64,000 nucleotides of DNA from an uncultured Solimonas sp. (GTDB taxonomy: Bacteria; Pseudomonadota; Gammaproteobacteria; Nevskiales; Nevskiaceae): the NCBI GenBank assembly GCA_946478985.1, contig CAMLDZ010000001.1, positions 15,080 through 79,079 of the forward strand. Reading direction: 5' to 3'. Of the stretch, positions 1 to 8,892 are shown one piece after another (position 1 is the first letter of the stretch; each line of letters begins with the position of its first letter). The notes under the pieces were generated by a model that was given only the letters and a program-made list of their open reading frames with translations, was not told where the DNA came from and made no database searches. A program made the translations under genes and the position numbers.

Positions 1-1178
1 TCGCCGACGGCGGCGCCGTAGCGCAGCTCGGCAGTGGCCAGGTCGCCGGCCTCGTAGGCGCGCTCGCCTTCGCGGGCGCGGCTCCAGAAGCGCGCCGTGC
101 GCTGCGCCTCGCGGTAGCGCGAAGCCAGCGCGGGTTTGCGCCGCACGGCATCGTCGAGCAGGCCGGTGGCGTCGTTGAAGCGTTGCTGGCGCAGGCGGAT
201 CAGGCCCAGGCCGGCGCGTGCGTCGGCATTGCCGGGATCGCGGGCGAGAATGCGCTCGAAGCCGTTTTCGGCGCGGTCCAGCTCGCCGGCGTCGAGCGAG
301 CGGAAGGCGCGCGCCAGCTCGGCGCCGGCGGCCTCGCTGGCCTGCGCGGCGGCGGCGTTGGCGCCAGCCTCCTTGAGCGAGGCCTGCTTGCGGCTGAGCT
401 CGGCATCGCTGCCGACGGTCTGCAGGTAGTCCTGATACAGCGGCTCGTCACCGGGTCGCGCTTCCAGCCAGATCAGCGCCTGCCGCCAGGCGGCGCGCGC
501 CTCGTTGCCGAGCTTGGGGTCGTCGCGCAGACCCTGCAGCCGGCGGATGCCATCGCGACGGCCGGCAGGGCGGTAGGTGAGCACACGCGCGTACGACAGC
601 TCGAAGCGGCTGTCGCCGGCATTGCGCTGCGCCAGCGCGCCGAGCGCGTCGCGGGCATTTTCGTAGCGGCCGTCGACGCCGGCCATGGTCTCGTAATACT
701 CGAGCGCGTCGGTGTCCTTGGCGGGCGCTCCGCCGTAGGCTTCCTCGTAGACCTTCAGGGCGTCCGCGCCGCGGCCCTGGCGGCCCAGCGAGCGGGCACG
801 GCTGATCGCCGCCTCGCCCTCGCCTGCCATCTGCTTGCGCGCCTGGTCGAGCAGCGGCGAGTTCGGCGCCGCCTTGCGCAGGCGCTCCAGGTACTCCTGC
901 GCCTCGGCGTGGTTGCCGGCCTGCTCCTCGAGCGCCGCCAGGCGCGCCAGCGCCTTGGCATTGTCGGCGTCCGACTGCAGCACGCGCTTCCAGCTGTCGC
1001 GGGCCAGTTCCGGGCGCTGCTTGGCGTCCCAGAACTCGGCCTGCTGCACCAGCTGGCTGACGGCGGCGTTCTGCGCGCGGGCGATGCCCGGGTCCAGCGC
1101 CATGGCCATCACGACACCCAGACCGAGCGCCGCGCCGGCGTGCCGGGCCGCTCCTTTCATTCCGCCTTTCATTGCCAT
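1..1178 (-). CDS. bcsC: Cellulose synthase outer-membrane subunit BcsC, N-terminal part (cut by window edge)
   Basis: About 392 N-terminal codons are present; the rest lies left of the window. The translation is a signal-like N-terminus followed by repeated Ala/Leu/Arg-rich helical pairs typical of TPR repeats, the periplasmic scaffold of BcsC that precedes its C-terminal outer-membrane barrel and exports the glucan. It is the last visible gene of the bcs operon and overlaps the end of bcsZ. Three in-frame ATGs (1178, 1172, 1160) are possible; 1172 forms an ATGA overlap with the bcsZ stop, and 1178 is given as the longest. The assignment rests on TPR content plus position after bcsZ; the barrel itself is not visible. 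Confidence 0.82.
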   Translation of the reverse strand, partial: MAMKGGMKGAARHAGAALGLGVVMAMALDPGIARAQNAAVSQLVQQAEFWDAKQRPELARDSWKRVLQSDADNAKALARLAALEEQAGNHAEAQEYLERLRKAAPNSPLLDQARKQMAGEGEAAISRARSLGRQGRGADALKVYEEAYGGAPAKDTDALEYYETMAGVDGRYENARDALGALAQRNAGDSRFELSYARVLTYRPAGRRDGIRRLQGLRDDPKLGNEARAAWRQALIWLEARPGDEPLYQDYLQTVGSDAELSRKQASLKEAGANAAAAQASEAAGAELARAFRSLDAGELDRAENGFERILARDPGNADARAGLGLIRLRQQRFNDATGLLDDAVRRKPALASRYREAQRTARFWSRAREGERAYEAGDLATAELRYGAAVG

Positions 1179-2329
1179 GAGGGAATCACTTTGCCGTTGG
1201 CATCGAACCGGTAGCGCCGGTCGGCGTAGCCTTTGCCGAAGAGGACGAGGACCTGGTCATAGTATCGGGCCGGTTTTCCATAAAGCCCGCTGACGCGCGT
1301 GGCTTCGAGTTGTTCGCGCGCACGGGCGTAGCCGGACTCATCGCCGAGCGCCTGCAGGAACGGCAGCATCGCCGCAACAAAGCCGGGCGGCGCATTGCCG
1401 GTGATGCCGCTGTTGCCGACAGTCCAGTGCTCCGGGATGCGTTGCAGTTCGACCGTCATCTCGCGGAACGCGCGCAGTGCGCGGCGCAACTCCCAGGTCT
1501 GCGCATCGGCGTCGAGCGCCACCGGACCGCCGGAAAACCCGGCCCACAGATAGACACGGATCGCGTCGTAGCTGCCGGCACCGCCGGTCTGCGCGTCGAC
1601 GATGATGCGATCGCTGTGCCAGACGCTCCAGTCCGGCACACGGCCGAGCGGGGCGATCTGCGGCAGCAGACGCACGAAGTCGGCGATCAGCCGGCCCCAC
1701 GGCCCCTGCGGATCTTCGAGCTGCAGCGCCCGCAACTGCAGGCCGACGTAGTAGCTGGGATTGAAACGCACGCCGCCGTCGGCGCCAACGAAGCCCTGCG
1801 GCCCAGGCAGCAGCAGCGCCGGTCCGCCCGGCAGCAGCACCACCTCGCGTGCCTTGATCTGCGCCAGCATCGCCTGCGCGGTCTTGCGGTACTCCGGCAG
1901 CTGCCACAGCCGCGCCGCCTCGAACAGCGTGTAGGCGATCCACAGATCGGCGTCGCTGGCCGGATTGGGGTCGAGAATGCCCCAGGTGCTGTCCTCGCGC
2001 TGGCCCCACAGCCAGGCGGGCAGGTTGTTGCGCAGATCGCCCTGCGCGAGGTTCTTCTCGGTCCAGTCCAGCAGCTGCGCAAAGCGCTGGCGGTCGTTGG
2101 CGACCAGCGCGAAGAACAGCGCATACGCCTGCCCTTCCGACACCGTGCGCGCCTTGTCGGTCCAGTCGATGACGCGGCCCTGGGCGTCGATGAAGGCCTC
2201 GTCGAACGCGCGCCAGTCATCCCAGTCGACCGGCGCCGCCGCGCCGGCCGCCGCGGCTGGCGAAAGGCCCAGCAGCGACCACAGCAGGGCGACCAGCCCT
2301 CCGAGACGACGCAGGCGGCGCGCGGGCAT
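1169..2329 (-). CDS. bcsZ: Periplasmic endo-1,4-beta-glucanase BcsZ (glycoside hydrolase family 8)
   Basis: 386 residues with an N-terminal signal peptide (Arg-rich start, hydrophobic residues about 10-29, Ala-rich cleavage region). It hydrolyses beta-1,4-glucan in the periplasm and in other bacteria is needed for proper cellulose export. The GH8 hallmarks are visible: the SEGQAYALFFAL block with the likely acid Glu65, and the DADLW block near 126-130. Length matches the family (about 370). It sits between bcsB and bcsC, 3 bases after the bcsB stop, and its own stop overlaps the bcsC start region, indicating translational coupling. Confidence 0.94.
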   Translation of the reverse strand: MPARRLRRLGGLVALLWSLLGLSPAAAAGAAAPVDWDDWRAFDEAFIDAQGRVIDWTDKARTVSEGQAYALFFALVANDRQRFAQLLDWTEKNLAQGDLRNNLPAWLWGQREDSTWGILDPNPASDADLWIAYTLFEAARLWQLPEYRKTAQAMLAQIKAREVVLLPGGPALLLPGPQGFVGADGGVRFNPSYYVGLQLRALQLEDPQGPWGRLIADFVRLLPQIAPLGRVPDWSVWHSDRIIVDAQTGGAGSYDAIRVYLWAGFSGGPVALDADAQTWELRRALRAFREMTVELQRIPEHWTVGNSGITGNAPPGFVAAMLPFLQALGDESGYARAREQLEATRVSGLYGKPARYYDQVLVLFGKGYADRRYRFDANGKVIPSWQ

Positions 2330-2332
2330 CGC

Positions 2333-4597
2333 TTACGGCTTATTGGCCAGGCGCCGCGCGGCGCGAGCGCGCAGCACCGACTGCAGCAGGATGCCGACCA
2401 GGATCACGAACAGCACGGCCAGCGGCCACAGCAGGTACGGATGCAGCGACAGCCAGCGCTTGATCGCGAACCACCACGGCAGGTGGCCGACCTCATAGCG
2501 CGCGCTGAGGTCGTAGCCGGTCACCGTGCTGCCGGTGACCAGCGTCAGCGCACCGCGAACGAACTGCGAGTCGCCCGGATCGGTCAGCGTCAAGGCCGCG
2601 TCGCGCACATCACCGCCGCGGCCGGCCGTCAGCAGCACGACATTGCGGCCGCCCTGCAGCGGCGACTCGAAGCCCATCAGCACCGAAAAACGCTGTCCGG
2701 CGTTGACCAGCACGCGGCTGGCCACCGCGCGGGCGGCGCTGACGTCGCGGTCACGCAGCCAGCGCTCGTTGAGCGCTTCGAGCTGGCCGATCGGCGCCAG
2801 CTCGACGTGGCCGTCATTGAGGCGCAGCGGCATGCGCTCGACCCAGTCGGCCGGGAGATTGAGGTTGTCGAGACGGCCGACCAGCAGCAGCTCGCGGTCC
2901 TTGACGGCCTCCAGACCGTCGACCGTCGTCACTTCGAGACGGCTGGCGGCGTCGAGCGTCCAGCGGCCGACGTGGCCGAGCACGATCAAGGCGGCGCTGA
3001 CCTCGCTCTCGCTCGGCTGGCTCGGCAGCACCACCGCGGTGGTCGCCAGATCGCTGTGGCGCGAGAACGGGAAGGCGCCGTCGGCCAGCTTCTCCAGCGC
3101 CGGCATCTCGACGAAGTAGGCGAAGTTGCGGACTTCCAGTGTCGACGCCGGATCGATGGAGCCCTGCAGGCCGGTGATGTCGAAGTCCTCGCAGGCCTTG
3201 TCGGTATCGCGACGGAAGTGGTACTGCGCGTCGAGGCGGTTGTGCGCGTGCAGCGCCTGCACCGGCAGCACCAGATCCAGCGGCGTGCTGTCGTCGACGC
3301 GAACCTTGCCGCGGTTGAGCACGGTGCCGCCGGCGAACTGGCCGTTGAGCAGCACGTTGAGCTGCGAGTTGACGGCGGCATTGGGTGCCGCGCGGTACTG
3401 CAGCCTGGCCTTGATGCTGTCCTGGCTCAGCGGATAGAGATCCGGCGGCAGCGAGAACTCGAAGCCGATCGGGCCCGGCACCAGGCCGGTGACCGACAGG
3501 CCGGCGACGGCACGATCGGCCAGCGGCAGCGGCCGGCTCGGGTCGATCCAGCGCGACGAGCTCCAGGCCGGGCGCGGCTCCGGCAGCTGCAGGCCCAGCA
3601 CCTCGACCTCGGCGCCCTGCAGCACCAGCTTGCCGAGCGCCAGGGCCTGCGCGGCGGTGATCAGGCCTTCGGCGTCCGGCGCCGAGAACACCAGCAGCTG
3701 GCTGCCCGGCGATGCCGGATTGTCGACCACGGCAATGGTCGGCGTGCTGCGCGAAGCGAAGCGCTCGAAACCCGCCCACGGCGCGCGGCCGCTGACGAAG
3801 ACCACCCCGGTGCCGCGCGGCAGCTCGTCGAACGACACCGGGAAGTCGGCGCCGCGGTAGTCCGCCTGCGCGCCGAACCAGTTGGCAACGATGCCCGCCG
3901 CCTTGAGCGTCTGCGTGTCCGGCTTGCCGGCGAAGCTGAACGGCAGGCGCAGGCGACGCTCGTCGCCGGCGTCGAACATCGGCGCCGGCAGGTGCTCCAG
4001 CGCCGGCACGTTGTTGAGCGGCGCGAAGCTCAGCTCCAGGCGGCTGTCATTGCTGATGTCCGCCCACAGCGAGGTGTGCGCCGGGTCCTCGCACTCGTTG
4101 GGCTTGGCGTAATGCGCGACCAGTTCGAAGCGGATCTGGTTGTGCGGCAGCAGCAGGCGCGGATCGATCGGCAAGCGCACGCTGTTGCCGGATGCGGTGT
4201 CGGCGCTCAGCGGCATGGTCTTGAGCAGCTCGTCGTTGACGTAGACGCTGAGATGGCTGAGATCGAAGCGCAGCGACGGCGAATGCGCATAGCGCAGTTG
4301 CAGGGTCGCCGCGGTGACGATCTGGTCGGCGCGCAGGTTCAGCGGAATCGACGCCTGGCCGAACACCGTGCGCAGCTTCATCGGATAGATGAGGCCCAGA
4401 TCCTTGAACCGCAGCGTGCGCGAGGCCTGCTGGCCGGCCATGTCAGTACCGGTACCGACCGCTTCGGCACGGGCAGCGTCGGCGCCGCTGCCGGCCGCCG
4501 GCGGCGGCTCCTGCGCGAAGGCGCTGGCCAGCACCAGCATCGCTGCCAGTGCGGTTGCGGGGGCCAGCTTGTGCAGCACGCTTTTTCGTGTACGCAT
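2333..4597 (-). CDS. bcsB: Cellulose synthase periplasmic subunit BcsB
   Basis: 754 residues: signal peptide, a long periplasmic region with two carbohydrate-binding/flavodoxin-like repeats, and one C-terminal membrane anchor (about the last 35 residues, LLWPLAVLFVILVGILLQSV). BcsB pairs with BcsA, its anchor helix being needed for catalysis, and guides the polymer across the periplasm. I chose the ATG at 4597 because GGAG lies 9 bases upstream and it begins directly with a standard signal peptide; an in-frame ATG at 4630 lacks a good ribosome site. A gap of about 140 bases separates it from bcsA, larger than the other junctions of the operon. Confidence 0.93.
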   Translation of the reverse strand: MRTRKSVLHKLAPATALAAMLVLASAFAQEPPPAAGSGADAARAEAVGTGTDMAGQQASRTLRFKDLGLIYPMKLRTVFGQASIPLNLRADQIVTAATLQLRYAHSPSLRFDLSHLSVYVNDELLKTMPLSADTASGNSVRLPIDPRLLLPHNQIRFELVAHYAKPNECEDPAHTSLWADISNDSRLELSFAPLNNVPALEHLPAPMFDAGDERRLRLPFSFAGKPDTQTLKAAGIVANWFGAQADYRGADFPVSFDELPRGTGVVFVSGRAPWAGFERFASRSTPTIAVVDNPASPGSQLLVFSAPDAEGLITAAQALALGKLVLQGAEVEVLGLQLPEPRPAWSSSRWIDPSRPLPLADRAVAGLSVTGLVPGPIGFEFSLPPDLYPLSQDSIKARLQYRAAPNAAVNSQLNVLLNGQFAGGTVLNRGKVRVDDSTPLDLVLPVQALHAHNRLDAQYHFRRDTDKACEDFDITGLQGSIDPASTLEVRNFAYFVEMPALEKLADGAFPFSRHSDLATTAVVLPSQPSESEVSAALIVLGHVGRWTLDAASRLEVTTVDGLEAVKDRELLLVGRLDNLNLPADWVERMPLRLNDGHVELAPIGQLEALNERWLRDRDVSAARAVASRVLVNAGQRFSVLMGFESPLQGGRNVVLLTAGRGGDVRDAALTLTDPGDSQFVRGALTLVTGSTVTGYDLSARYEVGHLPWWFAIKRWLSLHPYLLWPLAVLFVILVGILLQSVLRARAARRLANKP

Positions 4598-4739
4598 CGA
4601 CACGCTCTCCAACCGCGTTTTCATGATCAATCCAAAACCACTTGTGCAACAGGAGCACGGCGACCGTTATCCGGGCTGTCTCGCGCCCCTGATCGACGCA
4701 AAGCCCGCCAGGGCCCTCACGCCATGGCTCCGCTCGCGG

Positions 4740-6848
4740 CTAGGACGGCCGTGCCGGGCGGATCACGCGGCCGCTCAGCGCGCGCGCCACCCACACTACG
4801 AAATCGCGGCCGCCGCGGATGCCGTAGCGGCTCACCTCCCACAGCGCGCGCAGCGGCCGGTCGCGCTCGCGGCGGTCGCGCCATTGCATCCAGGCGTCGG
4901 CGCGCCCGAACAGCGCCTGCACCAGCGCCTTCTCCTGCTCGATGCTCATCGGCAGGTACTTGAGGGCGATCACGCCATGGCCGGCGCGGGTCACCTCGGC
5001 GTCGATCCAGGTATCGCTGCGGTCCGGCACCAGCATGATCTGCAGCTTCTGCCCGGCGCTGACCTGCAGATCGCCGTCGGGCTTCTGCAATGCGATGCCG
5101 CTGTAGGACACATCGAAGGTGCTGGCCTGGTGGACGGCGCCGCCCTCCTCGAGCCGCACCGCGACCGGCAGCCGCGTGCGCACGCGCACCGCGGTGCGCA
5201 CCTGGCGACGCTCGTTGGCGACCGCCAGCGCACCGCCGGCGATGATCAGGTTGTACACCGTCCAGCCCAGATTGAGCAGCACGGTATCCGGATGGTCGGA
5301 GCCCATCAGCAGGCGCGCGATGCCGACCGCGGCGCCGATCAGGTTGAGCGAGAACAGGATGTAGTACGGCTTGGCGATGTCCTGGTCGAAGTAGTCGCGG
5401 TCGACGATGCCACCCTTGGCGGTGACGTTGAACTTGCCCAGCTTGGGGTTGATCGTCGCCAGCAGCGTCGGCCACAGGATGAACGTGGCCAGCACCGTCT
5501 CGTAGACCTCGGACCAGAACGAGTGGCGGAACGGCCCCTGCAGACGGCTGTTGGTGATCGTCGCCAGGATCACGTGCGGCGCCGCGTAGGCCAGCACCAT
5601 CCAGCCCTGCGCCTTGATGATCTCGGCGTCGAGCAGCAGATAGGCCAGCGGCGAGGTCAGGAAGACGATACGCGGCAGGCCGTAGAAGAAGTGCAGCATC
5701 GCGTTGGCGTAGCAGATGCGCTGGCCGAACTGCAGGCCCGGCATCACGAACGGATTGTTGACGCGGAAGATCTGCGCCATGCCGCGCGCCCAGCGGATGC
5801 GCTGGCCGACGTGCGCCGACAGCGATTCGGTGGCCAGGCCCGCGGCCTGCGGGATGTTGATGTAGGCGCTCTTCCAGCCGCGCGAGTGCATGCGCAGCGA
5901 GGTGTGCGCGTCCTCGGTCACCGTCTCGGTGGCGATGCCGCCGACTTCTTCCAGCGCCGTGCGGCGCAATACCGCGCAGGAGCCGCAGAAGAAGGTCGCG
6001 TCCCAGAAGTCGTTGCCGTCCTGGATCAGGCCGTAGAACAGCTCGCCTTCGTTCGGCACCTTGCGGAAGGTGTCGAGGTTCTTTTCGAACGGGTCCGGCG
6101 AGAAGAAGTGGTGAGGCGTCTGCACCAGCGACAGCCGCGGATCTTCCAGCATGCCGCCCATCGTCATCTGCAGGAACGAGCGCGTCGGAATGTGGTCGCA
6201 GTCGAAGATCGCCACGAATTCGCCGTGCGTCTTCTTCAGTGCGGCGTTGATGTTGCCGGCCTTGGCGTGCTTGTTGTCGGTACGCGTGATGTGGGTGACG
6301 CCGACCCACTCGCAGAATTCCTTGAATTCCTGGCGGCGGCCGTCATCGAGCACGTAGATGTTTAGCTTGTCCCGCGGCCAGTCCAGCGACATCGCCGCCA
6401 GCACCGTCGGCCGCACCACGGCCAGGGGCTCGTTGTACGAGGGGATGAAGATGTCCACCGTCGGCCACTGCGCCGGGTCGTCCGGCAGGGCCGCCGGCCG
6501 GCGCTGCAGCGGCCAGGCGGTCTGGATGAAGCCCAGCAGCAGGATCGCGTAGGCATACAGCTCGGCGCCGACCAGTCCCAGCGACAGGAACAGATCCCAG
6601 TAGTTGAATTCCGGGCCGATCGGCAGCGTCTCGGTCAGGCGCCAGTAGATGTAGCGCGTGCTGGCGATCAGCGACAGCGCCATCAGCGTCAGGATCCAGC
6701 GATGGCCCTTGCGCCGCGCCATCAGGTTGGCGGCCAGCACCATGCCGCAGGCGGTGAACGCCTGCCACGTCAGGCTCAGCGGCGCCGTGACAAACGCGTA
6801 AACGGGAACAGCCAGGGCGATCAGCGTCGCCAGCGTGAAGAGGCGCAT
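4740..6848 (-). CDS. bcsA: Cellulose synthase catalytic subunit BcsA with PilZ domain
   Basis: 702 residues. Inner-membrane family 2 glycosyltransferase that polymerises UDP-glucose into cellulose and translocates it. Visible hallmarks: UDP-binding DDG (168-170), DCD (216-218), catalytic TED (311-313) and QRIRW (349-353), with N-terminal and central membrane helices. A C-terminal PilZ domain has the c-di-GMP motif RTAVR (551-555) and DVSYSG (579-584), so activation by c-di-GMP is expected. The FNVTAKGG gating-loop sequence is near 473-480. It is shorter than E. coli BcsA (872) and close to the acetobacterial form. It starts 22 bases after the upstream small gene. Confidence 0.97.
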   Translation of the reverse strand: MRLFTLATLIALAVPVYAFVTAPLSLTWQAFTACGMVLAANLMARRKGHRWILTLMALSLIASTRYIYWRLTETLPIGPEFNYWDLFLSLGLVGAELYAYAILLLGFIQTAWPLQRRPAALPDDPAQWPTVDIFIPSYNEPLAVVRPTVLAAMSLDWPRDKLNIYVLDDGRRQEFKEFCEWVGVTHITRTDNKHAKAGNINAALKKTHGEFVAIFDCDHIPTRSFLQMTMGGMLEDPRLSLVQTPHHFFSPDPFEKNLDTFRKVPNEGELFYGLIQDGNDFWDATFFCGSCAVLRRTALEEVGGIATETVTEDAHTSLRMHSRGWKSAYINIPQAAGLATESLSAHVGQRIRWARGMAQIFRVNNPFVMPGLQFGQRICYANAMLHFFYGLPRIVFLTSPLAYLLLDAEIIKAQGWMVLAYAAPHVILATITNSRLQGPFRHSFWSEVYETVLATFILWPTLLATINPKLGKFNVTAKGGIVDRDYFDQDIAKPYYILFSLNLIGAAVGIARLLMGSDHPDTVLLNLGWTVYNLIIAGGALAVANERRQVRTAVRVRTRLPVAVRLEEGGAVHQASTFDVSYSGIALQKPDGDLQVSAGQKLQIMLVPDRSDTWIDAEVTRAGHGVIALKYLPMSIEQEKALVQALFGRADAWMQWRDRRERDRPLRALWEVSRYGIRGGRDFVVWVARALSGRVIRPARPS

Positions 6849-6870
6849 GTATGCGTCCGGCTGACGAAAC

Positions 6871-7347
6871 TCAGGAAACGTTGCGCTGCGATACCGGCGC
6901 GGCGGCGTTCAGCGCCGAGAACACCTCCAGCATCCGACGCTGCGCCAGTGGATCGACCCGCTCAGGCATCGCGTGCCGCCGCCGCGGCGGCAGGTCCAGG
7001 CTCAAGGCCGGCGACTGTGCCCGCACCGCGACCTGGCGACGCAAGCGCTCGAAGGTGAAATTCAGCGGGCTCTCGTGCGCCGTCGCGCGCGGCGGCCGCG
7101 GCGCATCGGCGGCGCGCGGCGGCGGCACCGCCTCGACCGGTGCCGGCTTGGCCGCCACCGGCTTGGCGGGCGGCGGCGCGGGCGTGTTTGCACGCACGGC
7201 GACAGGCGCCGGCGCCGGCTGCGGCGCCTCCGGCTTTTCCGAAATCAGCTTGGCGGGCGCGAATTCGCGGTACTGCATGCCTTCGATGCGCAAGTCCTGG
7301 AACAGCTGGCGTACGTCATCCGACGAATCCTTGTCAGTGCCGGCCAT
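6871..7347 (-). CDS. Proline/alanine-rich cellulose biosynthesis accessory protein, BcsR/BcsP-like
   Basis: 158 residues. The N-terminus has a short DDVRQLFQDLRIEGMQY-like segment resembling the conserved start of BcsR/BcsP proteins; then comes a low-complexity Pro/Ala/Lys linker (about 40-95) and an Arg-rich C-terminus. No signal peptide or membrane segment, so cytoplasmic. The start at 7347 has GGAG 9 bases upstream and lies just after the bcsD stop; an ATG at 7380 inside bcsD is less likely. It sits between bcsD and bcsA, so a role in assembling or positioning the synthase is inferred. A proline-rich partner for BcsD would parallel BcsH of acetobacteria, but homology to BcsH is not shown. 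Confidence 0.6.
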   Translation of the reverse strand: MAGTDKDSSDDVRQLFQDLRIEGMQYREFAPAKLISEKPEAPQPAPAPVAVRANTPAPPPAKPVAAKPAPVEAVPPPRAADAPRPPRATAHESPLNFTFERLRRQVAVRAQSPALSLDLPPRRRHAMPERVDPLAQRRMLEVFSALNAAAPVSQRNVS

Positions 7348-7351
7348 GGAC

Positions 7352-7828
7352 TCAAGCTCCAAAAGTCGATTCATGGGCAAAGCGCAGGCGAACGGCGAAC
7401 TCGCCCAGGCTCTGGTCTTCGATCTCGCGCACGTCGAGGCGGTCGTCCGCGCCCAGCTGCGCCATCCATTCGGCGTACAAGCCTTCGAGCAGACCGGGCG
7501 CCCATTCCTCCGAGGCGGGGCCGAACCAGTTCAGTAGCGGTGCACAGCCATGGACAAAGTCGACGGCGCCCGCGGTTTCCTCGATGCGCACCCAGCCCAG
7601 ATCGAGTTCGCTCAGACGCTTCTGTGCGAACAGGCTGAATTCGCCCAGGGTTTTGAGCGTGCCCACCGAGTGCAGCCTCGCCAGCCGGCGACCGGCGGCA
7701 TACAGCAGCGCGCGCAGTTGCGGCGCCGGGACCTGTTGGGCCAGCTCGCCCCCCAAAGCACTGAGCACCGGCACCGCACCCATCACACGCGGATGCTGTG
7801 CTAGATATGCCACACTTTGCTGGTCCAC
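7352..7828 (-). CDS. bcsD: Cellulose synthase subunit D-like protein (BcsD)
   Basis: 158 residues, no signal peptide, the usual size of BcsD (about 156), which forms ring-like octamers and helps order nascent cellulose into crystalline ribbons. The fold class is suggested by length, by the central FVHGCAPLLNWFG segment and by its position as first gene of the bcs operon. It uses a GTG start preceded by GGGGAG at 5-base spacing. The next gene begins 4 bases beyond its stop. Identification is by resemblance and context rather than a catalytic motif, so moderate certainty. Confidence 0.72.
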   Translation of the reverse strand: MDQQSVAYLAQHPRVMGAVPVLSALGGELAQQVPAPQLRALLYAAGRRLARLHSVGTLKTLGEFSLFAQKRLSELDLGWVRIEETAGAVDFVHGCAPLLNWFGPASEEWAPGLLEGLYAEWMAQLGADDRLDVREIEDQSLGEFAVRLRFAHESTFGA

Positions 7829-7988
7829 CGCGCTCCCCGTTGAGCTGTCAGGATTTCATTGTCAGGCGCGCCAGATATTCCTGCAATCCATTGAATCATA
7901 CCGTCATGCTCTGGAAACCCGCCGCCAATCGCCGGTTTGGCATGGCCTCTGCAATTCATAGCGGCACGCAATCTCCTCGGGTTAAACA
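7829..7988. promoter_or_regulatory. Divergent intergenic region between the bcs operon and a lipoprotein gene
   Basis: 160 bases, noticeably more AT-rich than the flanking genes, separating the leftward bcs operon from a rightward lipoprotein gene. The bcs promoter should lie here because no other gap upstream of bcsD exists, but I could not pick a convincing -35/-10 pair. Confidence 0.4.
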
Positions 7989-8846
7989 ATGAAATTTTCG
8001 TGCCGCCCTGTGCGGGTCGTCGGCCTGGCGGCCCTGCTCGCCCTGGGTGCCTGCAATTCTCAGGACGATTCGATTCCGACGCCGGTGATCCGGCCGTCCA
8101 GCGTCGCCCCGGCCGGCATCTACACCGGCACCTGGACTTCCACCGCCAACGGCACCACGACCGCGGTGACGGCGCTGATCGACAGCGACGACCGCTTCAT
8201 GCTCTACAACGCCGACGGTAGTTTCATCGCCTCCGGCACCTACCTGCGCGCCGAGGCCTCGCGCGGCCTCAGCGTGCAGGCGCGGGCCTACACGCTGACC
8301 GAAGTCGTGCCGGACGAGGACGAGGAAGAAGAAGAGGCCGAGACGCCGACGCCCGAGGAACCGGTTTTCGAGACCGTCATCACCACCTTCGCGGCGCAGG
8401 GCACCTACGACGAGGACGACCGCATCCTGATGACCTACGTGTCGACCGGCAACCAGGACGAAGGCTCGCTGGACCTGCGCTACCAGAAGTCGCGCTACGA
8501 GTCGCGGTCCGACCTGATCCTGCTCAACGGTGACTGGGGCCTCAAGGATCCGTTCGGGGTGCCTACCACCACCATCTACATCGACCAGGGTGGCAGCCTG
8601 TCCGGCCAGGACGAGGTCGGCTGCCTCTACAGCGGCACGTTCTCGCTGATCGACCAGCACTACAACCTGTATCGGACACAGCTGCGCAGCCAGTGCCCGA
8701 ACAGCAACGGCGCACCGATCACCGCCAGTACCACGGGCCTGGCGACGCTGGTCAAGAGCACCGCCGCGGTCGACGGCCCCAGCGAACTGGTGTCGATATC
8801 GGTGTCGAGCAAGGCGGCGGTGCTGCTGCGTCTCGACCCGCTGTAA
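7989..8846 (+). CDS. Predicted lipoprotein of unknown function
   Basis: 285 residues with a lipoprotein signal peptide ending in LGAC (lipid-modified Cys near 22). The mature part starts polar, has a highly acidic stretch (EDEEEEEAETPTPEE, about 107-122) and otherwise alternates in a way compatible with beta strands: TYLRAEASRGLSVQARAYTL, then repeated Gly/Thr segments. I recognise no domain. It is followed after 46 bases by a second lipoprotein gene on the same strand, so the two may be cotranscribed; it is divergent from the bcs operon. Confidence 0.75.
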   Translation: MKFSCRPVRVVGLAALLALGACNSQDDSIPTPVIRPSSVAPAGIYTGTWTSTANGTTTAVTALIDSDDRFMLYNADGSFIASGTYLRAEASRGLSVQARAYTLTEVVPDEDEEEEEAETPTPEEPVFETVITTFAAQGTYDEDDRILMTYVSTGNQDEGSLDLRYQKSRYESRSDLILLNGDWGLKDPFGVPTTTIYIDQGGSLSGQDEVGCLYSGTFSLIDQHYNLYRTQLRSQCPNSNGAPITASTTGLATLVKSTAAVDGPSELVSISVSSKAAVLLRLDPL

Positions 8847-8892
8847 GACGGCGGGCGCACGCCCGCATCCTGCAAGACACGGAGGTCTGCAG

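Noticed and set aside
1310..4963. A 1217-residue open frame on the plus strand opposite bcsZ and bcsB
   Set aside because: It is antisense to well-supported genes; GC-rich codon bias opens long frames on the opposite strand, and its translation is low-complexity Arg/Gln/His/Ala-rich.
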